Source: Staphylococcus chromogenes (lineage in GTDB: Bacteria > Bacillota > Bacilli > Staphylococcales > Staphylococcaceae). Taken from it: a stretch of DNA of 64,000 nt. A program made the position numbers and the translations under genes. The notes beneath the pieces are model-generated. The model was not told where the DNA came from. It saw only the letters and a program-made list of their open reading frames with translations, and did not search any database. The stretch covers positions 2,170,001-2,234,000 of the forward strand of contig NZ_CP118953.1 in the NCBI RefSeq assembly GCF_029024625.1, given 5' to 3'. Shown here piece by piece: positions 57,292-64,000 of the stretch; the stretch's first letter is position 1, and each line of letters starts with the position of its first letter.

Positions 57292-57966
57292 ATGAAATTT
57301 GTACAAATAAAATCGACCAAAGATCAATGGTTCGAACCGGCCATCGACTTTTATATGGATAAACTTGATCCTCTTGTCACCGAGGACGAATCGGTCTTTG
57401 TGCAATCTTTAAAAACTGAAAAGACACAAAACGATTACGTCTTTTTAGTGGGCATTGACAATGATAAAGTGGTTAGTTTTTCAACTGCACACTATGAAGC
57501 AACAACAAATACAGGTTTTATCGTTTATTTAATTGCTGAGCCTGGCGATCACTGTGAAACGTATTTAGCTGAAACATTAAACGAGGTAGAAAAAGGCGTG
57601 AACCGTTTATCACATCAACTCCATGGTCGTGATGTGAATTTCTTTATGTTTGAATCTACTCTCGAAAGTGAAGATGTCGATGAACAAACTGCTAAGGATA
57701 TTGCTTTTCGTCGCCGTTTCTTAACAGAACATGGATTTGAAAAACAAACACAAATCGACTACGTACAACCTTCCCTCGACCGTAATGGGAAACCTGTACC
57801 GCTAGACCTTTACAATAAGGCAAATATTCCTTTGACAAAGGATATTTACGGCACAAGCGTTAAGTCTTGCTATATTTTAAAATATGTCTTTGCCAATCGT
57901 ATTCCACGTCGAGTGATTTATCCGTTATTGATTAAAATGAATTTAAGTAAAGATATGAATGCATAA
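57292..57966 (+). CDS. Conserved staphylococcal protein, GNAT-fold-like
   Basis: A 224-residue cytoplasmic protein. Its layout (SFSTAHYEATTNTGFIVYLIA near 60-80, a helix, then FRRRFLTEHGFEKQTQIDYVQP) is like a divergent GNAT acetyltransferase, and the ending LTEHGFEKQ recalls the GF motif of that fold, but the acetyl-CoA loop is not obvious. The ATG at 57292 has AGAGAGGTGAACG; the upstream in-frame ATG lacks a site. I would call it hypothetical. Confidence 0.7.
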   Translation: MKFVQIKSTKDQWFEPAIDFYMDKLDPLVTEDESVFVQSLKTEKTQNDYVFLVGIDNDKVVSFSTAHYEATTNTGFIVYLIAEPGDHCETYLAETLNEVEKGVNRLSHQLHGRDVNFFMFESTLESEDVDEQTAKDIAFRRRFLTEHGFEKQTQIDYVQPSLDRNGKPVPLDLYNKANIPLTKDIYGTSVKSCYILKYVFANRIPRRVIYPLLIKMNLSKDMNA

Positions 57967-58078
57967 GTCCTTGAAATCCCTTCTTAAAGCCGTTACAATA
58001 ATGTAGAGGTAAGGCTGACGGGTCACTGAACTCAGACTACCGTGGGTCTAAATAGACTGACAGAAAGGATTCATTCAT

Positions 58079-58681
58079 ATGCTAACAAAAGAGTTTGCAC
58101 TTAAATCAGAGCTTAGCGAAAAACAAGTGCGTAAAATTGTACAGCACCTAGAAGAACGTGGCTACCAGTTGAAAAAAACCGAATATAGAGGCCGTGAAGC
58201 GACCGACTTTCAAGAAGAGGATATCGAATTATTCCAAGAAATTGCTGAACGTGTCGGCCGTACGAACAGTTATGAACTCGCATTCGAAGAGCTCGAAAAA
58301 GAAAAAGACTTTTTACAAGTCATCGTAAAAGAAAATCCTGATAACTTACCATCAGATCAACAATTTCCACAAGTGATGCAAGAGTTAAAAGCTGAAATCA
58401 ACAAAATGCGCGAAGAACGTCAATTATTAGGACAAATGATTTCACAAGTTCATCAACAACAAGAAGAATTAAAAACATTACATAATCAACTCAATAATCA
58501 ACTCGAAACAAATACAAAATCATTAAACGCAATGACAGAACATCAAAAACTTCAAGCTGAACAGTTAACAAAAACACAAGAAAGCATTGAAACACAAACA
58601 AAAGAACAAAAAGAATTGGCGACTACAATTAAAAACAGTCACCAACAAAAAGGATTTTGGGCACGCCTATTCGGAGGCTAA
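58079..58681 (+). CDS. Helix-turn-helix/coiled-coil protein (DUF536-like)
   Basis: A 200-residue protein with an N-terminal winged-helix-like domain (KSELSEKQVRKIVQHLEERG, residues 9-28), a long Gln/Glu/Lys-rich coiled coil (about 85-185) and a short amphipathic end KGFWARLFGG that could touch the membrane. DUF536 proteins of this design occur on plasmids near replication genes and in staphylococcal chromosomes. Function is unknown; DNA binding linked to a membrane tether is a guess. The ATG lies behind AGAAAGGATTC. Confidence 0.75.
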   Translation: MLTKEFALKSELSEKQVRKIVQHLEERGYQLKKTEYRGREATDFQEEDIELFQEIAERVGRTNSYELAFEELEKEKDFLQVIVKENPDNLPSDQQFPQVMQELKAEINKMREERQLLGQMISQVHQQQEELKTLHNQLNNQLETNTKSLNAMTEHQKLQAEQLTKTQESIETQTKEQKELATTIKNSHQQKGFWARLFGG

Positions 58682-58707
58682 GCCTTTATCATAAAATTAA
58701 ATACGAT

Positions 58708-58795
58708 GTGCTAGGGGTGCTCTAATTGAGCTGAGAAAGATGTCATCTTAACTCTTTGAACCTGAAGTGGTTAGTACCAACGAAGGGAAGCTATT
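58708..58795 (+). promoter_or_regulatory. TPP riboswitch aptamer
   Basis: The thi-box elements appear in order: GCTAGGGGTGCTC, GCTGAGAAAGA, TCTTAACTCTTTGAACCTGA, GGTTAGTACCAACG and AAGGGAAGC. P1 is CTAG/GGGTGCTC against the terminal GGGAAGCTA region. It lies about 115 bases before thiO, followed by a terminator. Confidence 0.94.
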
Positions 58796-58879
58796 TTAAC
58801 TTATGAATTGAATGTATACACTTTACTGAACTTATAGAAAATAGGCCTACATTCTTTCTCACCATGAATCTAGGGCGCG

Positions 58880-58910
58880 ACCTCTTGCACATTGTGTAGG
58901 AGGTTTTTTT
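58880..58910 (+). terminator. TPP-switch terminator overlapping the thiO ribosome site
   Basis: ACCTCTTGCAC, loop ATT, GTGTAGGAGGT form an 11-bp stem (two wobbles), followed by TTTTTTT; the thiO ATG begins directly at 58911. AGGAGG of the ribosome site is inside the right arm, so the same hairpin can block translation as well as end transcription. Confidence 0.85.
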
Positions 58911-60020
58911 ATGGAACAAATTGTGATTATTGGTGGAGGTGTAATAGGACTCTCTATTGCACGTCATCTTGCCGACGCTCACTGCGAGGTTTCTATTATT
59001 GATCGTTCGACACCGAGAATGAATGCATCTTATGCAGCAGGAGGAATGTTAGGGGCACAAAATGAATTTTTCGAAGAGAGTCCACTTTATCGTTTGGCGA
59101 TGAAAAGTCGTGCATTAATGCCAAATACTGCCTATCGTTTACATCAAGAGACAGGCATTGATATCGAATTTCAATCCTATGGGCTCATTAAACTTGCGAC
59201 AGAGACGCGTCATGTTAACGCTCTACGCGCTCAGTATACATTTTTAAAACAAGATGATCACCGTCTCCATTGGTACAACAACCATGCACTTCAACAACAT
59301 TTTCCTCAACTTAATCCTGAGACGACGGCGGCATTCAAAATACATGATGATGGCCAAGTGAATGCGCATTTATACACAAAAGCGCTCACACAAGCAGTAG
59401 CCTTACAAAAAAATACAACTCTTCATTTAAATACAGAAGTCTTAGACATCACTCAACACGTGGAAGGGGGTTATACATTAAACACTTCTGCATGTCACAT
59501 TCATGCGAACATCTTAGTGGTTGCGGCCGGCGCATGGAGTGGTCAATTACTCCAATCTTTAAATGTGGACCTTCCTACTCGTCCAGTAAAAGGCGACGTC
59601 AAACTTATACAAGCCTCCCGCCCGATTCTGAATACAACCTTATTTAATATGAATGGGTGTTATATCGTTCCTAAAAAAACGAATCGCTATTTAATAGGTG
59701 CAACTTCAGAAGTAGACAATTGGTCCACTCAAAACCATCCCGATAATTTAAAATGGTTAGATGCTAAAAGCCAAGCCATGCTCCCCCAATTGAGACATGA
59801 ACAGACCCTCAAAACGTGGACTGGTATTCGTCCAATTACAGAAGACGGCTGGCCCGTGATGGGCAAAGCTTCAGACACGCTATTTGTTTCAACCGGCCAC
59901 TATCGCAATGGTATTCTTCTATCTCCGATTGTAGGGAAACTCATAGCGCAAGCGATTCAAGGAGATTCAGAAGCCTTACGTGAGCTCCAACCCTTTTCAC
60001 CACAAATTCGACAAAAATAA
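58911..60020 (+). CDS. thiO: Glycine oxidase
   Basis: A 369-residue FAD-dependent amine oxidase, making iminoglyoxylate (dehydroglycine) from glycine for the thiazole ring of thiamine. The FAD motif IVIIGGGVIGLSIARHL is at residues 4-20, and TWTGIRPITEDGWPVMG near the C-terminus is typical of ThiO/DAO. The TPP riboswitch confirms the link to thiamine. However thiS, thiG and thiF do not follow; the next gene is tcyP with a separate ribosome site. The thiazole partners must be elsewhere or the gene may serve another use. Confidence 0.9.
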   Translation: MEQIVIIGGGVIGLSIARHLADAHCEVSIIDRSTPRMNASYAAGGMLGAQNEFFEESPLYRLAMKSRALMPNTAYRLHQETGIDIEFQSYGLIKLATETRHVNALRAQYTFLKQDDHRLHWYNNHALQQHFPQLNPETTAAFKIHDDGQVNAHLYTKALTQAVALQKNTTLHLNTEVLDITQHVEGGYTLNTSACHIHANILVVAAGAWSGQLLQSLNVDLPTRPVKGDVKLIQASRPILNTTLFNMNGCYIVPKKTNRYLIGATSEVDNWSTQNHPDNLKWLDAKSQAMLPQLRHEQTLKTWTGIRPITEDGWPVMGKASDTLFVSTGHYRNGILLSPIVGKLIAQAIQGDSEALRELQPFSPQIRQK

Positions 60021-60094
60021 AAAGAGCTTGCTTTTAAGTGTCTTACCGATTATCCTTATTATATAAATCGGAATTAGAAGGAAGCGTACACATT

Positions 60095-61486
60095 ATGTCA
60101 ACATTATTCATTATTATTAACTTAGTCGTTTTCGTCTTAGCACTCATCGGGCTTTGGTGGATGGCTAAAAAACATATTAAATTCCCTAAACGTGTCTTTC
60201 TCGCACTCGGTTTAGGGATTGTTTTAGGTTTAATCTTACATCTCACATACGGTTCAAGTAGTAAAATCACGACGCAAACAACTGAATGGATCAGTATTGT
60301 CGGAGAAGGTTATATTTCTTTATTAAAAATGATTGTAATCCCGTTAGTTTTTGTATCAATTGTCGTTGCATTTACAAAAATTGACATCGGCGAAAAGTTC
60401 GCAAAAATGGGCGGACTCATTTTTATGTTTTTAATTGGAACTGTGGCCATTGCTGCAGTCGTAGGCATTGTTTATGCGATGCTTTTTGGCTTAGACGCCT
60501 CTTCTATCGACCTTGGCCAAGCTGAAAATGCACGTAGTTCTGAAATTACGAGCCAGGCGAAAGAAATGACAGCTACAACTTTACCAACACAAATTTTAGA
60601 ATTATTACCTGCAAATCCATTTTTAGATTTCACAGGCGCACGTGCAACATCGACTATCGCGGTTGTTATTTTTGCTGCATTTATCGGTTTTGCCTTTTTA
60701 CGTGTTTTACGTAAAGAACCTGAAAAAGGTCATATTCTTAAACGGGGTATCGATGCCATTTACGCACTTGTCATGGCGATTGTAACTTTTGTTTTGCGCT
60801 TAACACCTTATGGTATTTTAGCGATTATGATTACAACGATTGCAACAAGTGATTTTGCGGCCATTTGGACATTAGGTAAATTCGTTATTGCGTCTTATGC
60901 TGCATTAATTACGATGTATTTGATTCACATGATTATTTTAGTATTGTTAGGTATCAATCCCCTACAATATGTTAAGAAAACCGCTGAAGTAATTTTATTT
61001 GCGTTCACGTCACGCTCCAGTGCAGGCGCATTACCGCTCAACATCCAAACACAAACACAACGCCTTGGTGTCCCATCAGCGATTGCTAACTTCTCTGGTT
61101 CATTTGGCTTATCGATAGGCCAAAACGGTTGTGCGGGTATTTATCCAGCCATGCTTGCCATCATGGTTGCACCTGTCGCAGGCGTTGAAGTAGACTGGCA
61201 ATTCATCCTCACACTTATCGTTGTTGTCGTATTGAGTTCATTTGGTGTAGCCGGTGTAGGAGGCGGTGCTACATTTGCATCCATCCTTGTACTATCTGCA
61301 CTCAATTTGCCGGTAGGTCTCGCAGGGGTCTTAATTTCTGTTGAACCTTTAATTGATATGGGCCGTACCGCACTCAACGTCAACGATTCCATTCTTGCAG
61401 GGACAGGTACCGCAAAACTGACAAAACAATTAGATGAAAATCAATTCAAATCTAACCACTACGATGAGCTTGCTTCTGAGCATTAA
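60095..61486 (+). CDS. tcyP: L-cystine:cation symporter, DAACS family
   Basis: A 463-residue glutamate-transporter-fold protein, importing L-cystine. About eight membrane helices plus two re-entrant hairpins; the Ser-rich hairpin FTSRSSAGALPLNI (about 305) and the NGCAGIYPAMLAIMVAP region are characteristic of TcyP rather than GltP. The ATG at 60095 has GAAGGAAG upstream; a GTG 57 bases earlier is not favoured. It precedes nfrA and ahpC, the same neighbourhood as in S. aureus. Confidence 0.93.
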   Translation: MSTLFIIINLVVFVLALIGLWWMAKKHIKFPKRVFLALGLGIVLGLILHLTYGSSSKITTQTTEWISIVGEGYISLLKMIVIPLVFVSIVVAFTKIDIGEKFAKMGGLIFMFLIGTVAIAAVVGIVYAMLFGLDASSIDLGQAENARSSEITSQAKEMTATTLPTQILELLPANPFLDFTGARATSTIAVVIFAAFIGFAFLRVLRKEPEKGHILKRGIDAIYALVMAIVTFVLRLTPYGILAIMITTIATSDFAAIWTLGKFVIASYAALITMYLIHMIILVLLGINPLQYVKKTAEVILFAFTSRSSAGALPLNIQTQTQRLGVPSAIANFSGSFGLSIGQNGCAGIYPAMLAIMVAPVAGVEVDWQFILTLIVVVVLSSFGVAGVGGGATFASILVLSALNLPVGLAGVLISVEPLIDMGRTALNVNDSILAGTGTAKLTKQLDENQFKSNHYDELASEH

Positions 61487-61488
61487 TT

Positions 61489-61528
61489 AAAAAGAGGTCG
61501 CGACATTACGTTCGCGACCTCTTTTTTT
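61489..61528. terminator. Strong bidirectional terminator
   Basis: AAAAAGAGGTCGCGA and TCGCGACCTCTTTTTTT pair over 15 bp around an eight-base loop. It lies between the convergent tcyP and nfrA genes. Confidence 0.92.
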
Positions 61529-61608
61529 GTTTATCTCTTTAAACGCTCTTCACGCAAATATTAAAGCACTTCTGCCATTTTAAGAACTCAATCTTTCTCT
61601 TCAATCGT

Positions 61609-62364
61609 TTATTTTTTGTTGAAGCCTGATAATTGAAGCCATTCAAGCATTTCTAAGCGTTGTTTACTTCCCATAAATTGTGCGATTTGTTCTGACCATG
61701 TTTCCGTACGTTCGCCGTTCGTGCGTGTTTTATAATAGTTTGAGACCGTTTCATCATACGCTTCAATTTGTTCTGCAAGTTTTTGATCCTCGCGCTCATA
61801 TTCATCAATATGGAAAACATGATCAAGCGGTAGGCGTGGTTTCGGCGCGCCATTCTCGTCCTCTGCCGGTTCTCCGATGGCCATGCCGAATAATGGGAAT
61901 GTGTACTCAGGTAAACCTAAAATCTCACGCACACGTTCTACATCATTACGGAGAGAACCTAAATAAACGATACCATACCCCATATCTTCTGCAGTTAAAG
62001 CAATATTTTGCGCCATTAAAGCAGCATCTACAGTTCCGACTAATAATCCTTCCGCTGTTTCAAAACTGCTTTCTAACTCTGCATCCCGTTTTTGGCTTAC
62101 AAGCTTGTGACGGTGATAATCAATGACAAAAACAAGCAAATAACCATTTTCAACCACATACGGCTGTCCTGATACTTCTCTTAAAGATTCTTTCTTTTCA
62201 AGATCTTCTACACCAATCACAGAAGTCGTTTGTAGAAAACTTGAAGTCGACGCCATTTGCCCTGCCTCAATTAACTTTCGAACGATATCGCGATCAATGG
62301 CATTTGGCTTAAATTTACGTACAGAATGATGTTTTTTAGCTAACTCATAAACATGTTCAGACAT
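61609..62364 (-). CDS. nfrA: NADPH-dependent FMN oxidoreductase / nitroreductase
   Basis: A 251-residue flavin reductase of the nitroreductase family; in S. aureus NfrA reduces FMN, nitro compounds and disulfides and is induced by oxidants. KKHHSVRKFK at the start, GQMASTSSFLQTTSVIG, AEDMGYGIVYLGSLRNDVERV and FPLFGMAIGEPAEDENGAPKPRLP closely follow S. aureus NfrA. The ATG at 62364 (MSEHVYEL) is preferred over a GTG three codons earlier, which lies in the AAGGGGTG ribosome site. Location next to tcyP and ahpC is conserved. Confidence 0.93.
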   Translation of the reverse strand: MSEHVYELAKKHHSVRKFKPNAIDRDIVRKLIEAGQMASTSSFLQTTSVIGVEDLEKKESLREVSGQPYVVENGYLLVFVIDYHRHKLVSQKRDAELESSFETAEGLLVGTVDAALMAQNIALTAEDMGYGIVYLGSLRNDVERVREILGLPEYTFPLFGMAIGEPAEDENGAPKPRLPLDHVFHIDEYEREDQKLAEQIEAYDETVSNYYKTRTNGERTETWSEQIAQFMGSKQRLEMLEWLQLSGFNKK

Positions 62365-62507
62365 GATTGACACCCCTTATTGTCCTTTTTTTCTATTTTA
62401 TCAAAATGATACGTCCCCCGCATGACTGGTGTTTGACCCCACTTGCATTCATTAGTATTTACCGTTATCATAATTGTAACAATTTTCTGAATAAAGGGGC
62501 CTTTATT

Positions 62508-63284
62508 ATGACAAATCAAACCAAATATTTAGCTAAAACACTTCATCAAGCCTATCTTAATCAACAGGCGATCCCTTTTTTAAATCCTGAAGCAGCTGTA
62601 GACGAAACTTTAGGTTACGCGGTACAAGAAGCACTCATCGAACGCATTCAGGCGAGTCACGGCGCAAAACAAGTCGGTTATAAAGTCAGCATGACGAGCA
62701 AGGAAACTCAAGCTTACGCCAATACACATGAACCTGCATATGGGACATTGTTGAGTCATGTCGTTAAAGATACAAGTGCGACCATTCCGCTTCACGATTT
62801 GTTCTCACCCTTAATTGAACCAGAGCTCGTTTTTGAGTTAACTGACGCACTTTCACCTCATCCAAGTGCAGAAGAAATCTTAGAAAAATCTAAAATCGCA
62901 CCTGCCATCGAGGTGCCTGATGCGCGTTATCTCAATTGGTTTCCTAATTTCACACTTGGTGATTTGTTAGCTGACAATACGGCAACGGGTTTAGTTGTCG
63001 TGGGTCCATCCGTCTCTCCTCCTGATTATGAGACGCTTGGCAATATCGCCATGACTTTAACCCATGACGATAAAACCATCGGAAACGGAAATTCGTCTGC
63101 CGTTTTAGGTCATCCTGTCAAAGCTGTACAATGGCTCGCCGAAAAGTTAGCCACTCATGGCAAATCTCTAAAAGCAGGCGACGTGATTTCTTCTGGTACC
63201 TTTATTGCGCCTGTCCCCGCAGAAGTTGGTACATTCCAGGCACACTATAACCACATCGGAAATGTAGAAGTTACATTTGAATAA
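62508..63284 (+). CDS. 2-keto-4-pentenoate hydratase / 4-oxalocrotonate decarboxylase family
   Basis: A 258-residue fumarylacetoacetase-superfamily member. GYKVSMTSKETQAYANTHEP (about 60-79) and EPELVFEL with the metal-binding Glu pair, later AIEVPDARY and a C-terminal GDVISSGTF, mark the hydratase/decarboxylase group of meta-cleavage pathways. No other aromatic degradation gene is near, so the substrate is uncertain. The ATG at 62508 is behind AAAGGGGCC. It is divergent from nfrA and convergent to nothing; its own terminator follows. Confidence 0.85.
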   Translation: MTNQTKYLAKTLHQAYLNQQAIPFLNPEAAVDETLGYAVQEALIERIQASHGAKQVGYKVSMTSKETQAYANTHEPAYGTLLSHVVKDTSATIPLHDLFSPLIEPELVFELTDALSPHPSAEEILEKSKIAPAIEVPDARYLNWFPNFTLGDLLADNTATGLVVVGPSVSPPDYETLGNIAMTLTHDDKTIGNGNSSAVLGHPVKAVQWLAEKLATHGKSLKAGDVISSGTFIAPVPAEVGTFQAHYNHIGNVEVTFE

Positions 63285-63290
63285 TGTTAT

Positions 63291-63333
63291 AACTAGAGTG
63301 AATCTGATGATTAATCAGATTTGCTCTAGTTAT
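63291..63333 (+). terminator. Terminator after the hydratase gene
   Basis: AACTAGAG-TG-AATCTGAT and ATCAGATT-TG-CTCTAGTT form a 16-bp stem with a 2x2 mismatch around a five-base loop. Confidence 0.8.
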
Positions 63334-63516
63334 ATGTGAAAACATGCTCCTTCATTTTATTTAAACTATCAAATTATTTCTAATTGAGAAAATCACCATT
63401 TAATTGATATTAATTTGAAAGAGAAAACGTATTTTATTAAGCGATCACTGCACTTTTCAAGAGATGGGTTAGCCTATATTTAATTTGCATTTAAACTAAA
63501 AAAGGAGCATTTTCGT

Positions 63517-63544
63517 TTGACGTTATCTCGTTTTCATGTATAAT
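63517..63544 (+). promoter_or_regulatory. ahpC promoter
   Basis: TTGACG (63517-63522), 16 bases, TATAAT (63539-63544): a SigA-type promoter with a perfect -10, about 110 bases before the ahpC ATG. Confidence 0.75.
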
Positions 63545-63555
63545 AAGAACCAAGA

Positions 63556-63570
63556 TTAGAATTATTATTA
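63556..63570. promoter_or_regulatory. PerR-type box in the ahpC leader
   Basis: TTAGAATTATTATTA differs by two bases from the PerR consensus TTATAATNATTATAA. It begins 11 bases after the -10, at the expected transcription start, where a bound repressor would block initiation. ahpC is a PerR target in S. aureus. Confidence 0.65.
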
Positions 63571-63655
63571 ATAAGGAATGATGACAAAGAAACACCCGAC
63601 ATCAATTCTAATCAATAATAATTATGACTCACATTTAATTAGGAGGAATTTCATT

Positions 63656-64000
63656 ATGTCTTTAATCGGTAAACAAATTGAAGAATTTTCAGCACAAGCG
63701 TACAACGCAAAAACAGACGAATTCATCGAGGTCTCTCACGAAGATTTAAAAGGTAACTGGAGTGTAGTTGTATTCTATCCAGCTGACTTCTCATTCGTAT
63801 GTCCAACAGAATTACAAGACGTTCAAAACCAATACGCTAAATTACAAGAGCTTGGCGTAAATGTTTACTCTGTTTCAACAGATACACATTTCGTGCATAA
63901 AGCTTGGCACGATCATTCAGATGCAATCAGCACATTACAATACGTAATGATTGGTGACCCATCTCAAACAATCACACGTAATTTTGACGTATTAGATGAA
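63656..64000 (+). CDS. ahpC: Alkyl hydroperoxide reductase subunit C, 5' part (runs off window)
   Basis: The first 115 codons of the 2-Cys peroxiredoxin AhpC. The peroxidatic Cys is in [20 protein letters not shown] (Cys49) and [11 protein letters not shown] follows; the resolving Cys near residue 168 lies beyond the window. AGGAGGAA stands eight bases before the ATG. ahpF is expected next. It detoxifies peroxides and peroxynitrite in the cytoplasm. Confidence 0.97.
   Translation, partial: MSLIGKQIEEFSAQAYNAKTDEFIEVSHEDLKGNWSVVVFYPADFSFVCPTELQDVQNQYAKLQELGVNVYSVSTDTHFVHKAWHDHSDAISTLQYVMIGDPSQTITRNFDVLDE

Larger units (their letters stand above)
63334..63655 (+). other. ahpC leader and promoter region
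   Basis: About 320 bases. Besides the promoter and PerR-type box listed separately, GATTAGAATT (63554-63563) and AATTCTAATC (63604-63613) are perfect 10-base complements and would fold the 5' UTR. The AT-rich first 180 bases show nothing. Confidence 0.5.

Noticed and set aside
58021..58070. Possible T-box or other leader RNA before the DUF536-like gene
   Set aside because: GACGGGTC, CCGTGGGTC and GTCTAAATAGAC can form short stems, but no T-box core or terminator is present, so it stays an ordinary leader.
61680..62126. 148-codon plus-strand frame opposite nfrA
   Set aside because: Antisense to a well-matched gene; no start signals.

Overview
The window is a chromosomal segment from a low-GC Firmicute, almost certainly a coagulase-producing, animal-associated Staphylococcus (intermedius / hyicus / schleiferi type groups rather than S. 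aureus). This rests on the complete staphylopine locus cntKLMABCDFE, an IsaB-like antigen, a Sle1-type amidase with a WalR box, an IsdG/IsdI haem oxygenase, a coagulase/von Willebrand factor-binding-like protein, and the typical staphylococcal block xpt-pbuX-guaB-guaA ... tcyP-nfrA-ahpC. Species is not decided. No rRNA, tRNA, CRISPR array or prophage was seen.

Layout. 1-7.5 kb: 5' part of gltB, divergent gltC, then two YibE/F membrane proteins and a short class II UvrA in one apparent operon. 7.5-12 kb: IsaB-like antigen, a small orphan gene, a TetR/YhgE pair and sle1. 12-23 kb: mccAB (methionine-to-cysteine conversion), a GNAT enzyme and a carboxylesterase, an NSS transporter, PPDK with its regulator, an SDR-like protein, then a damaged spot with a collapsed IS3-type element and a truncated membrane gene. 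23-28 kb: panBCD with divergent panE, and ykkCD guanidinium exporters under a guanidine-I riboswitch. 28-38 kb: a possible structured RNA and the whole staphylopine biosynthesis, import and export operon with adjoining Zur-like and Fur-like boxes. 38-45.6 kb: two lipoproteins around a HAD phosphatase, the coagulase-like gene, isdI-like, a DUF4064 protein, and a MarR regulator with a flavin disulfide reductase. 45.9-49.4 kb: scrA-scrK-scrR for sucrose, without scrB. 49.4-51.2 kb: an accessory patch of unknown small genes abutting the 3' end of guaA. 51-56 kb: guanine-riboswitch operon xpt-pbuX-guaB-guaA. 56.6-64 kb: a probable SigB stress gene, unknown staphylococcal genes, a TPP-riboswitch-controlled orphan thiO, tcyP, nfrA, a hydratase-family gene and the start of ahpC.

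Common themes are metal and haem acquisition (cnt, isdI-like), sulfur supply (mccAB, tcyP), redox defence (MarR/flavoprotein pair, nfrA, ahpC) and RNA-based control (guanidine-I, guanine and TPP riboswitches). The most unusual items are the coagulase-like protein with a fibronectin-binding-like motif, the thiO leader in which a terminator stem contains the Shine-Dalgarno and the start codon follows the U-tract directly, a symmetry-rich intergenic transcript candidate at about 28.1-28.3 kb, and the unknown small-gene patch next to guaA, a known island attachment locus in staphylococci.
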